Part shown: positions 1 through 12,432 of the stretch, piece after piece
How the letters are laid out: each line of letters begins with the position of its first letter
Position numbering within the stretch: position 1 is the stretch's first letter
From: Otis tarda
Lineage: Eukaryota > Chordata > Aves > Otidiformes > Otididae
Assembly (NCBI GenBank): GCA_026413225.1
Contig: CM048591.1
Location: 35,495,803 to 35,559,802 of the forward strand
Direction of reading: 5' to 3'
DNA length: 64,000 bases
Made by a program: the position numbers and the translations under genes
Notes under the pieces: model-generated
The model's database searches: none
Seen by the model: only the letters and a program-made list of their open reading frames with translations
What the model was told of the DNA's origin: nothing

Positions 1-1540
1 ATGTCATAGGAATTCCTCCATACATTCCGTAATAAAAAGAGAGAAATAAAATATTTCAAAAAAAAATCACGTTAAAAAATTTACAGAACTCCAAAATACA
101 GTCACAAAACAGATCCACGTGGTATTTTAAGAAGTAGTTTATCTGTTTGCTAAAAAGGTTTTTAAATAAATATTTAGTATTGCAAGTCAAAAATTTTATA
201 ATTATGCCTCAATTATGAATTTATAAAAACAATGCATGTTGCCAGTTCCCCTACTGCTTCATTTATCTGGGTTCATGATCTCTCAGACAATCTAAATCTG
301 GAAGAGAAAAGCAAGTGTCAGCCCCCTCCTCCAAAAAACACATACAAGAAATTTTACCACAAACCTATAGGAAACAGAATTCTGTTAATCAAAGATAATT
401 GCACTTACAAAGTGCCCAACTGCAAACAATTCACAGTGCTTGTTTGGTTAAAAATGAAGCAGACTTCAGAACTTGACATTTTAATTCACTGGAGAGAGAA
501 GATCACATGGTGGCACTTCCCAAGATGGCTGACATGAAGAAGTTCCAACAGTTTTGTAATGGCCTCTTTTTGAATGAGATATCAGCAAATTTGGGACAAA
601 GAAACATTACCAGTTGACAATAACGAAAAGCATGGTGGACTAGCCTCGATAAGCAGCAAATTAGTAAATCTTCCGCAGTGTTCCCTCTTTCCATATTTAG
701 ACATAGTTTAACAGTATTACCCAGACAACTAGAGAACTAATCATCTGGAGACATGTATGGTAAGAAGACAAGGTTGCATCACTGCTGATCTCTCCACATA
801 ATCTTCCACGCAAGGGGACCTCATTGGGAAAGGACTGCAGACAGCCAAAAATTTGCCTTTCATAGGAAACTCTTTGCCTTCTAAGTAAATACAGCAAAGC
901 TAACACTGCCAAACAGCAAGTCGAGCAACGTAAAAGAACACAGACTTCTAACAGTTAATGACTATCTGACAAAAAATACCCAACTCAACAAGAACAAAGA
1001 AAAAAATCTGTCTTATGACTCTTTTAGCCTAGTATGTTTAATGTTAAATTATAATCATGGTAATGAGACCTTAAGGCCCTAGATATCATGCAGCATTAAT
1101 AGGTTAGACTCCTATATTCTGTAAGACTGGAATGAACCACATCATTTTTCCTATAAGCAGGAGTACTGGATTCTAAGCATGGAATTTTTCTTCATTTAGG
1201 ACCTACATTCAATACAACAGTTAAAATACTTTTAGTTACACCAAATAGTTCTGCTGCTTATAATCAGAGAACTGTTATGCTTGGTAGGAATGGGGCTATG
1301 CTTACACTTGAAGTCTCTGCTCCAATGATTAACTGAACCAAGTCCTAAGTGAGGACTGGTACTGTTGCAAACCATACCTCCACAAACTATGTGTTGCTTA
1401 CACACATGACAAGTTAAGCAAAAAAAGCCCCAAACAACTCATATACACCACCACTATAAAACAGTAACAGTTCATAAACTCTCAATCTTAAAAGCAAGCA
1501 TAATGCAAAAGTAAAAAATTAACTTAATTAGAAGCAGAGT
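1..1540. other. AT-rich non-coding DNA
   Basis: No repeat of a family I recognise, no exon with convincing splice sites and no CpG cluster is visible. Short open frames occur, for example around 232-537, but they have chance length and no recognisable protein. If the CpG island at 22-24 kb starts a minus-strand gene, this segment would be intron or beyond. Confidence 0.5.
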
Positions 1541-1549
1541 ACTGCTCTG

Positions 1550-2150
1550 CTGATGTAGGTGTCAAGGTGTTGGCAATGGGCAGTTTGCAGGGGTGATCGC
1601 TATGAGAAGAGGTCAGGGGCTGCCCCGTGCTGGACACAGCTGGCTCCAGCAGACCCACTGCAGAACATAGCTGAACCCCTCAGCCAAGATGGTGGAGCAT
1701 CTGTGAAAACTTACTTAAGAAAGGGCAAAACACACTGGGCAAGGAGAGGGGAAAAGATTAAGAAAAAGCAGCATGAACATCAAGGAAAGAGAAGGAGATG
1801 GAGGACAGGGTTCCAAGCACCAGGTCCTCCTGCAGCCCACAGATGTCCACAATGCAGCCTCTGGAGGATCCCACATGAGAGCAGGTGGATAATCCTTGAA
1901 GGAACTGTAGCCCATGGAGAGCTCAGACTGGAGCAGATTTTTCTTGAAGGTCTGCAGCTCATGAAAGGATACACACTTGGGCAGGGGAAAAGTATGAAGA
2001 GGAAAGAGCAGCAGAGAGAAGCTGTTATGGACTGACCATAAACCTCCCACTCTGCATCACCCTGCAATGCTTGGGGGGAACAGAGGAGTCAGGAGTGAAG
2101 GAGTAAGTGAGCAGCTGGGTGGGAGTTTGGCCCTTAGCCATCATATCAAC
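1550..2150 (+). mobile_element. Old, diverged ERVL-like LTR fragment
   Basis: This stretch is clearly richer in GC than its surroundings. It matches, in order, the landmarks of the LTRs at 48.1 and 56.4 kb. These are a 'CTTAAGAAAGGGCAAAA' segment near 1,712 (compare 'TATTTAAGAAGGGGAAAA'), purine-rich DNA after it, then modules of the 'CTG(C/T)AGCCCAT/CAGA...GGAGCAG' type at about 1,830-1,950, then 'ATGGACTGACC' near 2,028 ahead of a C-rich stretch, and a G-rich end. The plus-strand open frame 1,559-2,035 is a by-product of this composition and not a gene. Many substitutions and the loss of clean TG/CA ends indicate an old solo LTR or fragment. The ERVL assignment comes from resemblance to the avian family as I remember it. 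Confidence 0.6.
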
Positions 2151-5100
2151 AAATGGAATAACCATCTCATGGACTGAACATAGGACAAGGTATCATTTTG
2201 TAATTGAGCTATTTAGTCTTTCATAAACAATTCACAGCACCTATATAATATCTAGGTGGCATGTTTTCACTAAGCATTTCTCAGTATCCAGCACAGTTAT
2301 TATTAGAAATAATTTCTACCTATAACAAGCAGTGGAAAAGTCCTTCACTTAGTGAAGTAAGACTAATAAGAACAAATGTTTCCAAGTAACTTTAAGACCT
2401 AGTCCCAGATGCTTAACTTACTTTATGTTACACTTCAGTGTGTTTTGGTAACCTCAAGAACTGCCATCTTCTTGTAAAACTAAGGTTTACTATTCAAAAG
2501 TCATTTTCTAAGCATTTTCACCTAACTGAACATAGTTTTCAGATAATGTATAGAATACTGGGAAGAATTTCAGTTGCTTTGTACTAACATTCTTTAAACA
2601 ACCTACTTTTTTTTTCCTCTGTCCAGTTTTGGCACACATACATTTACTATTCAAAGGAATCATAAAGACTGATTGATTCAAAGTTTAGTTAGAACAGTGG
2701 AGTAAGAGAAATCATGCTTCAAATAAACCACCTATTTTAATTAAGAGTTCAGAAGAAGCACTTGAGCATGCAGAGAGGTTCAAGAGAATGCAAATGCTCC
2801 TAACTAAGACTCCATCTAGTGAAGGAAACATTTTCATGTAAAGAAATCACAGCCTTAGCGGGTAAAAGTTTGTGTTCTTATAATGAAGTCAATTAGACCA
2901 ACTAGGAAGTTGATTGCATCTTGTAAATCTGTGTGCTAACAGTCCTACTTTTTCCACATGGGACTCAATTCAACCAGCAGTATTCATCTGATTGACATCT
3001 TCTGAGAAAAAGTCAACATGTCCAGATCAGATATTACTGAAAATGGACGATCATAAAGCACAAGAAGCATATGGAAGTTGTAAGAATGCACCTCATATGG
3101 GGCATGGCTTGGCAAAGTTCTAAGGACAGATACAAATCTCTGTTAAAGTCAGGGAGACAAATCTGTATTCATACCAGAGCACTGACACAGAATCTGTCTC
3201 AATATTGTATTTTACAGTATTTTACATTTATTTAGGGGCAACGTTAAGGACTGATGGACTATTTAGTTGTTGGACTGCTTTGTTTTTAATTCACTCTGAT
3301 TCAAACTCTATTCTTTTACTCAAACCAGTGAAGACACTTGCTCCTGCCTGCACCTGTTGTATTTACTACGGTTCATTTCCCACTGATATAAATATCAAGG
3401 CTTCAGGGAAGCACTTTTTCATTTAAAATAAATCCGTTAGATGTTCCATGTCACTAATTTGGTTTGTTCCTGCTGCCTCTTGCTCACAGACACCTGAAGT
3501 TTGCTCATGTCTCTCTCACAGCTCTTCATTTATCAGAGGGGACACAGCTGGAGTTCAAGCACTCCAAAATACTAAAAAAAATGAACAAGACATATCGTAG
3601 TCCTCTGCAGATCTTCAGAGTAAGTCTGATCACTCACGGAACCAGATGTTTTGTTATCTCCAAATTAGGCACGGACTTCATTTCGCACTGGGGAAGGGCT
3701 TCATCTTACCATCTATCATGTTTCTGGAATCCTCCCTTTCCAGTCCAGACAGCACCAATCATGTTTTTGAGTCTGTTCACAACTGAATTTTTGTTACTGT
3801 ATCACAGGTCTGGCAGGCATTTGTGGGAATGGGAAAGGCGAACAAGTATTAATAGAGAGGATCAGACCCACACTCTCCCCTTGAGAGACTGATACGGTAC
3901 TGATGGTACTGATATGCATGAAATAACATACACCACTTTTCTTTTATGAAAGCATAACCTCCCTGTGTATGATTCTGGATTAAAAAAAAACCTATCCTTT
4001 TAGCTTCAACAAAGCTCTTGATAAATGGAGGAAATACAAATGTGGCACTAGAAAACAAAAAAAAAGTTATATTCAGTAACTGTATCAGACAAGTGTTCCT
4101 CCAAGTTCTGGATAGTGGTTCTTTCAACCCTTGCAAACACACTAGGGACCTAACTCATGGTTGAATACCAACTCTTCATCTACATAGGATTGTTTCCTCT
4201 TGATACAATCAGAGCAGATGAAAACCAGATGCTGGGGGTCTGGTTTGATGAGATTTTGTTTTTAGAGATTTTTGCACAACACAAGTCATGGAGCTTAAAA
4301 ATGTTCTCTGTCTTCCCAAGAGACATAACTCAATAATATGTTGCATACTAGCAAAAGACAACAGCACGACCATACATACAGGTCTTTTAGTTTTTCCATG
4401 CAGTTTTTTTTCATGTACATTAGATGCAGATATTATATGCTCTGGTATTTATATGCATTAGATACATAATTATAAGTAATATGTCATCAAACAGGATGTT
4501 TCAGTGGTTTACTACTTTTTCGTATGTGTTAAAAAATATTCAAAAAGCTATAATAAACTTGCTCTAAAAAGTGAATCAATGAGAGGAGTAAAATGTAGAC
4601 CACTACAAGTTACCTTCAAAAAGGATGCTGACGCATAGGAGAAGTTTTCTGTGTGTATATCAAAAGTTGTTCAGAAGCTTAAAACTGAGATAATGGATGA
4701 TGGAGAGAAGCCAGCAGCAGACTGAATAACTACCAGTAAAACAAATCTGTATTTTTCTATTTGTACCATATTCATAAGACCAGTGCAAAACCTCCTTTGG
4801 TTCTTCTAAGCTTATAAATCCAGAACTAAGACACAGAATATGGCCACAACTCAAAAGTCAATCCCATTTCTCATAGCTGAATCAATTTTTGCATTGTTTA
4901 CACATGCTCACCTCAAAATCAAGCACAATATTTGTGCAAATTAAACTGAGTTCTCTTTTCCACAGAGGATCTTGCCTTACTCTCCCCTAAGAAAACGTAC
5001 TGCAGAAGAAATTACAATTACTGCACTGCTTACTTATTATCATTGCAGAAAGAAAAACTCGATATTTTTAATCACAATAATGGGTATTATCAGCTTTTTG

Positions 5101-7311
5101 GTTTTATAATCTAAGTATTTGAGTAATGTACAAGTGGTAAGGTCTGTCACATGAACAATGACAGAATAAATCTGGTATTATGTTCAGCTGTGCGTTACAG
5201 AGAACATGACCAGGCCAAACTTTCTTCTACTGCCACTTGGTTTTTTACATGGAAGAAAAGTAATTTTTCTTCCAGGCAGCATTTCTCTACTTATTTTAGA
5301 TCACTTAATAGCTTTATGTTCCTGTCAGCTAGCAATTAGTTTACTGATGCAATGTTTCTGTTATTGTCAAATGACATTTACTTTATCAACCCTGCTATTA
5401 ACTGTCTTCGTTCTCCTTTACTGATCAACTTATATTCTAATTCTCTATAAAGAAACCTTGATACACACTAATTGCCAGGACTTGAAAACCTCTCTCCGAC
5501 TTGTAGGCAAGTAGGAATCATTTTCAGGCAAGGGTCATTAACTTTTAAGAAATCTGGAGCTTGTACTTCAAATTTTAGTTCTTGTGGCATGACAGGCCTC
5601 TCAAACACAAAATGAATGGAACCGATGCAGAATCTATCTGACCCATCAGACTGATAGCTCCACGGCCCTCTGCTACCACTTGTAGTTTTGTTTTCATTGA
5701 CAACTAAGATTTCTGTCACCAGAAGTGAGAACTCTCCTGTCAGTTTCTCTCTGCTACTGCTCTGGAAACCTTGAGATAAGGTTTCCATAGGAAAGACGAA
5801 CATAAAAATCAGAAACTTAGGGAGAAGCAGAAGACCATAAATATCTCATCTGTCTGAAAAAAGGCTAAAATGGTCACTTCCAAAGTGACTGAAGGATAGG
5901 GACAAATCTGTCTTCTCCTTTTACAGTAAATATAGGGAAAAAAAAAAAGAATCTATCAATGAGGAGAAGAATGAACGATAGATACAGAACAAGAACTCCC
6001 CAGACTGTGGTACAGGAAAATACCCAGCCTCCTTTCTTCCACAGTGGCTGAGTAAGGTGTGCTTGTTTCTCAGACAACTCTATCTCCAATTTTCATGTCA
6101 CTGGAATAGCTGGCTTAGTTTCCTGTTAAGTGTTTCAAATCCATGCATGAGTGGAGAGTTGTAAAAACAGAAGAGAAAGAAAGAGAACAAAATAGCTTAA
6201 GTTCAAACAAGATAAATGTTCTTAAAAACCCTCTGTATTTAAAGTGTGTCTTTTGTATTCCTAAATACTCCTTTATTTTTCTGAAGAAATTAGGAGACTA
6301 GATTTTTGCTTATTTTTGAAAAAGAAAACTGAAGTTTAAAAATCACTTAAAGATCTTACATGCAGTACACTCATCTTTCTCAGCAAGCAATATTAACTCA
6401 GTTCTGAAACTATATAAAACTGGAATATGGGACAGCATTATACTTTCCCTGGTCAGACTGACCCAGTCTTCTCCTCCCCTGAACCTTCTAAGAAATGCCT
6501 ATTGTGGAGAGGTAAGTGGAAGATAAAATGGCCTGACAAGACAAAGGAACTGCTCAAAAAATACATTTTGTTGTCAAAAACTTTCAAAGTAAGTAATTTA
6601 ATACATATTAATGTTGAAGATGTCACAAAGTAACAAACTCATTTGACAAAATCATCCTCCTTTCTGAACACAGAAACTAACAGATAACACAGAAACTTAC
6701 ATAACCAGTAAGTTATCTAAGAAACCTTTAATTGGAAAATAAAAAATACCTGAAGTTTCATATGAGAGACAAGCACTTATTTCCTTATCAAGCAAATAAA
6801 ATGTTATGTTTCCCTGTAAAATTATCGTCATTATCATAGAAATATCCATTATTTTTCTATTTTATCTAAAAAAAAATAAATACGCCTTTAGGAGAAATGC
6901 AAGCACTGCTGTTGTAGTTTTAGTAAAACAATGATACATACTCCATGAAAGTAACAGGTTTTAATGCACAAGAGCAAGTAGCTATGCAACTCCCATAAAA
7001 ATGTGTTCTCATAATTCAACAAAGACCAAAATCAGAACACATCCTGACAATTCTGTAATCTATCATTAGTGTTAAATACTCAGTCCTAAGACTTTAATTG
7101 CAACAAGACATGAAGCTCTGAGACTTAAGACTGGCAAAGTGTTCATTCAGCAGGCATGGACAAGGCGCACATATTTTATACATGCTGGTGCGTATAAGTC
7201 ATTGTTTGCTAGCCTAGTTGTGAGCACGCAAAGTAAAACTTTACACATAACCACAAGGCTCCTTCTCTCTTTCTCGATGTCCCTAGGAAATTTATAGATA
7301 CACAAACACAT

Positions 7312-7337
7312 ACATATATATATACACACACACTCAC
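7312..7337. repeat. (TA)n(CA)n dinucleotide repeat
   Basis: A short TA run passes directly into a CA run. Ordinary compound microsatellite. Confidence 0.8.
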
Positions 7338-9256
7338 AAAACACAAGCAAAGGATGCTGCAAATAAAAAGATGAAGGGAGTGTTGCTTTTCCCTATAACT
7401 CTTTTATGCTTTTTTTCCTAATCGAAACGCCAGTCTCTCTGTCCTTTTTTTTTTTCCCCCTTTTGTTAAAGTAAGGAACTGAAAACAGCATTGCAGCCAA
7501 GCAGAACTTAGCCAGGCAAGACACATTTTTGGGAAGTTTTGAACCACCAAACAAAATTTGCAGAAAGATAGTATGGCAACAAGAAGCCTTCATTTCAAGT
7601 GGAGACAACAGACACTTCAGAATACTGTGGTTGAAGAGAAGTAGGTGATAATTATTATGCATGCAGAGGTACAGCTCAGAAATACCCTCTCCCCAAGTTT
7701 GAAACAAACACATACAGATGTCGAGAAACAATCATGAGATGATGCACTTAAAATAGTAATATCTGTTTACAAATTCAAGTTGCTGCTTGGTGGAAACTTG
7801 ATTTCTGTAACATGTCCCCGAGATACAATCTAATATTAAAACTTATCCTGCGGTAGGTCTACTTTCCAATTACTAGAAGTAAGTATACAAGGTATATAAT
7901 TAGTTATGACACTGGGACAGGCATACATGTTTCAACACACACAGAGCTCTGAACAAACTTTTTGGCAGTATATGACAGAAGACTTAAATTGAAAGCTCAA
8001 AGGCAGAGTATAGTGTATTATAGAAAAAAAAAAAAACACCCTCTAACTTAAAAAGTTCTCACACCAAATGATTTTTAAAGGTATGAGCATATTCAGGTGA
8101 AACACCCTTCATAAGCTGGAGAGAAAAAAAAATATTGCCCTGCAGCACCAAAATGGGCTATATTAGAAATTAAGAAAAAGAAACTCAATCCTTTGAATGG
8201 TTTCTTTTATTTCAGTGAAAGGGTGTAATTCTTCCCTAAAGACTACATTATGACAAAACATTTCTATAAATCAAAGAAGATTTCTTTAATGACTCTGGGC
8301 ATGGGATCTTACATCTGGGATGAAACACCAAATTCTATCAATTCTAAAATAAATTAGGCAAGGATTATATAAGTAGCACTTATCTTGGCATTAGAAAAAA
8401 AAACATTAGTGTCAAAGACATATCATCAACATGCCTTCAACCGATAGCCCCTGGAAGAGCCTTTAGGACTAAATTCAGAATAACTGAACTCTGAGCAGCT
8501 CAGTTAGGTATCTAGTTTCTAAACGTTTTCATTCAAGAAACCAGCAAGACACCAAAGAGATATAATGGGAACATCCATGAGGATTATGAACTTGTCTTGT
8601 TTCATTCCACAGAAAAAAATTAGATGTCAACTAGTTATAATAAGCTTTCTCGGATGTTTGAAAGGGTGTCCTTGCTCTGCTATCTTCCCTACAAAGAAGT
8701 ACTTTCAATGTCATTTTTTCAACAGGAAGTCCTGTGACTGCAGCATTCTATAACAGGAAACACTGAACCTGTCTCTGCAAATGAAATTCCCAGTGCATAA
8801 ATTTGTGGGGCAGCTATCTTGGAAAACCTACTAAAATCATCATAATTAATAGGGTTTTCCAGGCTCAATTTCATATTTGCATAAGATAGTACTTTTTTAG
8901 GGTTTTCAAGTGTTTAGAAAACAGCTTACATATTCTTGATACACAAACCAACCAGATACTTCAATTTTGGTACCTATCTGATAGAAGTTATCAGCATAAC
9001 TTCTTTAATTTCACTCTTAGAAAAAATTAAAAAAAAAAAAGTACATTGCCTTTCCAAAATGAGTATAGTAATGCTACCTCCACCAACTCAGCTAATGTTA
9101 CTTAGAGAGATGATGTAGCACTGTTGGCAGAAATATTTCTTCTGTCAGCATATACCATGTCCCATCTAGACAAAACCTGACAATACCCTTCTTCTTCCTC
9201 CTTCAGACAGTTAACAAAAACCATCGCCCTTTCTGAATACTTGGAAAGAGTGTGCC

Positions 9257-9268
9257 TGTGACGTCACA
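9257..9268. promoter_or_regulatory. CRE-type palindrome TGTGACGTCACA
   Basis: A perfect 12-bp palindrome centred on the full cAMP response element TGACGTCA (9,259-9,266), in otherwise CpG-poor DNA. The full octamer is the known binding site of CREB/ATF dimers. Whether it is used here is unknown. The 13-mer GACGTCACACACT recurs near 19,740, without the leading T needed for a full CRE. Confidence 0.35.
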
Positions 9269-12200
9269 CACTGTGTTTGTGTGAAGGAAGAAATAAAATT
9301 TTCAAAGACAGAGCTTCCCATGAAGAACACACAGCACCAGATGCCTATTCCCTTTTAAGCTGAAAGAGCTAAGTGTTTGTTGCTTACAACTGTGGTAATA
9401 GGGCTAACATGGCACTTATGATTAAACCACTGAAGTCTTCCTCAATTAAAACCAGTACTTTTAACATCACCCCAGAAGCAGTCTGCTTAACAACCTGCAT
9501 AGTACCTGGGTGGGCCACATTCAGCATTAGTTCAGTTTATGAACACAGCAGGAAGAAAAATAATCTAATCCTGGGGAAGAAAGAAACAAAGTTGGCAGCA
9601 TCTGAATACCCCTCAAAAACACCAACCTGTGTTAGGTTTGTCTAAATTGTGCCTGCCTCAGAAAATATACCTCTACTTCTCTCAGTCTCACAAACACAAC
9701 AATACATTTAGAAAACTAGCTCCACCTAAAGAGAAGGGAAGACTTCATCTTGCATTCTTTCTGGGCATTGATCCTGCATGCAAAAGGCACTGGTGCATTT
9801 CAAGTGCTGTAAATAAGTAATGGTGTAACGCTAGTATGAATAAATACAAAGATAGTACAATTTAGTGCACTCCAAAGTTACAGTCCACCTCAGAACAACA
9901 AATAATCATATAGAGCTCTAGATGTGCATTACACTAATCAACCAGATAAAGCTTATCCATAGATTTTGCTTTATTTAAGACAGTCTTGTATTCTGAGAAC
10001 ATTACAGTATACCACTGAATTACATTATTACCCACATTTCCATCATTCACAATCCATGTACGATTACATGCTACAGATTATAATATTACGCAGTACACAC
10101 ATTTACTGATATGTATTCAGTTGTGGATTTTTTAAACTCTGCAACTATCACTTATAATAAAATTGTCCTCCTCTATCAGTTCTTACAAGTCACTACCCTA
10201 GAAGGATGACTGGACTTCTTTTCCAGACAATGTTTTTTTCCTCAGTTCTGTGAGGTTTTGGATAAGTAGGATGGTGACTCAGATACTATTCACGGAGTGA
10301 CTGTCTTTACCATAAGACATTAAAAATCCCACTTGAATATAAGCCATGATTCAAGTTCCTATAATCCCTTCAGAGCAAAGTGTTAATACTACTGTCGTAC
10401 AATTTTCCAGCTCTGGCAATTATGACTGGACATTAAGCTTACGAAAGCCAAAGGCAAAACATTCATGAACTATTAGAAATTAACTACATAAAGAAGTAAC
10501 CATCAGGTGATCAGGATACCGATTCACAGCATATCAATTAGCGTGCAGCACGTCAGGTAGCTTTGCCAACACTGAAAGTGAAGTAAACCACATATGCTCA
10601 GGACAGTGCAAATTAGTTGACAAGCTGTAAATTCCTACTAAAGGTTACTTTGCAGTAACAGTCTTTGCTAGGTATACTCACAAGGATCAGGAACTTAAAA
10701 CGTCAAGTTTTTCTGAAGTCAGTGTGAGATCTGGTACTGACTGCTTTGATGAGAGAGGATCTGTTCCATCAGCTCATTCTAAACAAACAGCAAATGAAGT
10801 TTGTTCACTCCATCCTGAACTGCCACACATATCCTATGTTTCTCTTTGAGAAAGGTCCTGAAATTGTATCCGGCTTTGGCCTATAGTTCAAGTTTGTAAC
10901 ACATTTTCTTGACATCCTGAGATGAAATTTCGATATTCTAGTTAACTGAGAGATTTCTAAGTAATAAAAGGTCAGCAATGAGTACAGTGCAAACCCTCTA
11001 ACAAAACACCCAGTACATCCAATGAAACTACCTAATGCCTCAAAGCATTAGGTGCCTAAAGCACCGACTCCTACCTTGCCTAAACTGAGTTAAACAGCAC
11101 CTGTGTCTCTGTTCACATGAGCCTCAGCAATTCTGCACACCTATTTCCATGACTGGCAACGCTGCATTACATGAATGGTAGTAAAAGAAGTTACCTGCTG
11201 AGTAACATGACTTAATTTCAACTGACCTTCCATTAACTTTTACGTAATTTATGAACTTTTCTCTGCTTTTTCCCATCCTGGCACCACATTTTGCCAACAC
11301 CTGGTATTTCCCATTATTTTATGAGTAGCTTCAGTTATAAATAGTCATTCTCCCAAGACTATCTTACTAGGAACAGCAAGTTCCTAAAATCTTCACAGTC
11401 CTGACACTTTTCATAGAAAATACAGAGATACTTTCTACAACATAACAATAACTAACTAAGCCTGCATATTGTGAAAACATTCCCATGATAATGTAATCAC
11501 AATATACTTCAATGTACATTGTAACAGCAATAGAACCTAAGATAAATGAATTGAAGATCCTCTTTTGGAAGCCAATGAAATGCCAGGCCATTTTTGGTTA
11601 TTCTTCTTTAATAATGTATAACAAAAGGCATAGTGTCGTGCCTTTCATGCAAAATTGTCATCATAAACTGAAGTAATCAGACATCTCAAAGGAGAGGACA
11701 TCCCTAATTTAGGAGAGCAATGCAGGGATTCTTCTACAGATCCAATTCAACATTGCTTTTTCAGGGAAAATATCTCAAGAGCTGGCATGATCATGTTTAG
11801 TTCCTAGAATAAGAGAGATACCAGAGGCTTGGTTGTTAGCAGGTCTCATTATCATTACTGTAATATATTTATAAGACACAGGTTCACAGTACTAGCTTTG
11901 GTTTAAGTAATGCTTATGGGAACATATGCAAATCACAGAATAAGATAACAATATATTTCTCAAAGGAAACAGTGGATTGTATGCAAATGTTGAGAAAGAG
12001 GCTTTATAATATACAGAACAGATAAGAAAGCTGAAGAACAACGAAGATAAAATAAGAAATACAAAATTCCAAATAGAAACCAGTATTTCCTAAAATGTTC
12101 TCCTAAGAGTAAAGGGAGGTACAATATTTGGTTTCATTCTAGCAGTACATTAACAGACACCTTTTAGGACTGATCTCCGTCTTCCTTTTACTCAAGAACT

Positions 12201-12287
12201 TGAACTGCCCAAAAAGCCTGCCTGGTAAGAAAAATGCCTGTCCAGAAAAATTTCTGTAGATATAGATGAAAAAATTTAAAACTATGA

Positions 12288-12432
12288 ATTTATATGTATG
12301 CATGTATGTACGTACTATGTGTGTACTATTTATATGGGTGTATGTATGTATATTTTTACATATATGTTTATACATTTATAGACATAAATATTACATATGT
12401 ATATACCATAATATATTGTATATATACACACA
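12288..12432. repeat. Degenerate (TATG)n/(TA)n microsatellite tract
   Basis: Alternating purine-pyrimidine DNA dominated by TATG, TGTA and TATA units with many interruptions. The open frames seen here on both strands (Tyr/Ile/Thr/His-rich) are products of the repeat. Confidence 0.7.

Noticed and set aside
1559-2035. 158-codon plus-strand frame
   Set aside because: It falls on the old LTR fragment, has a composition-driven peptide and no family match.
5468-5803. 111-codon minus-strand frame with a protein-like look
   Set aside because: The length is expected by chance (I estimate about nine frames of 100 codons or more in this window). No splice context or family was recognised.
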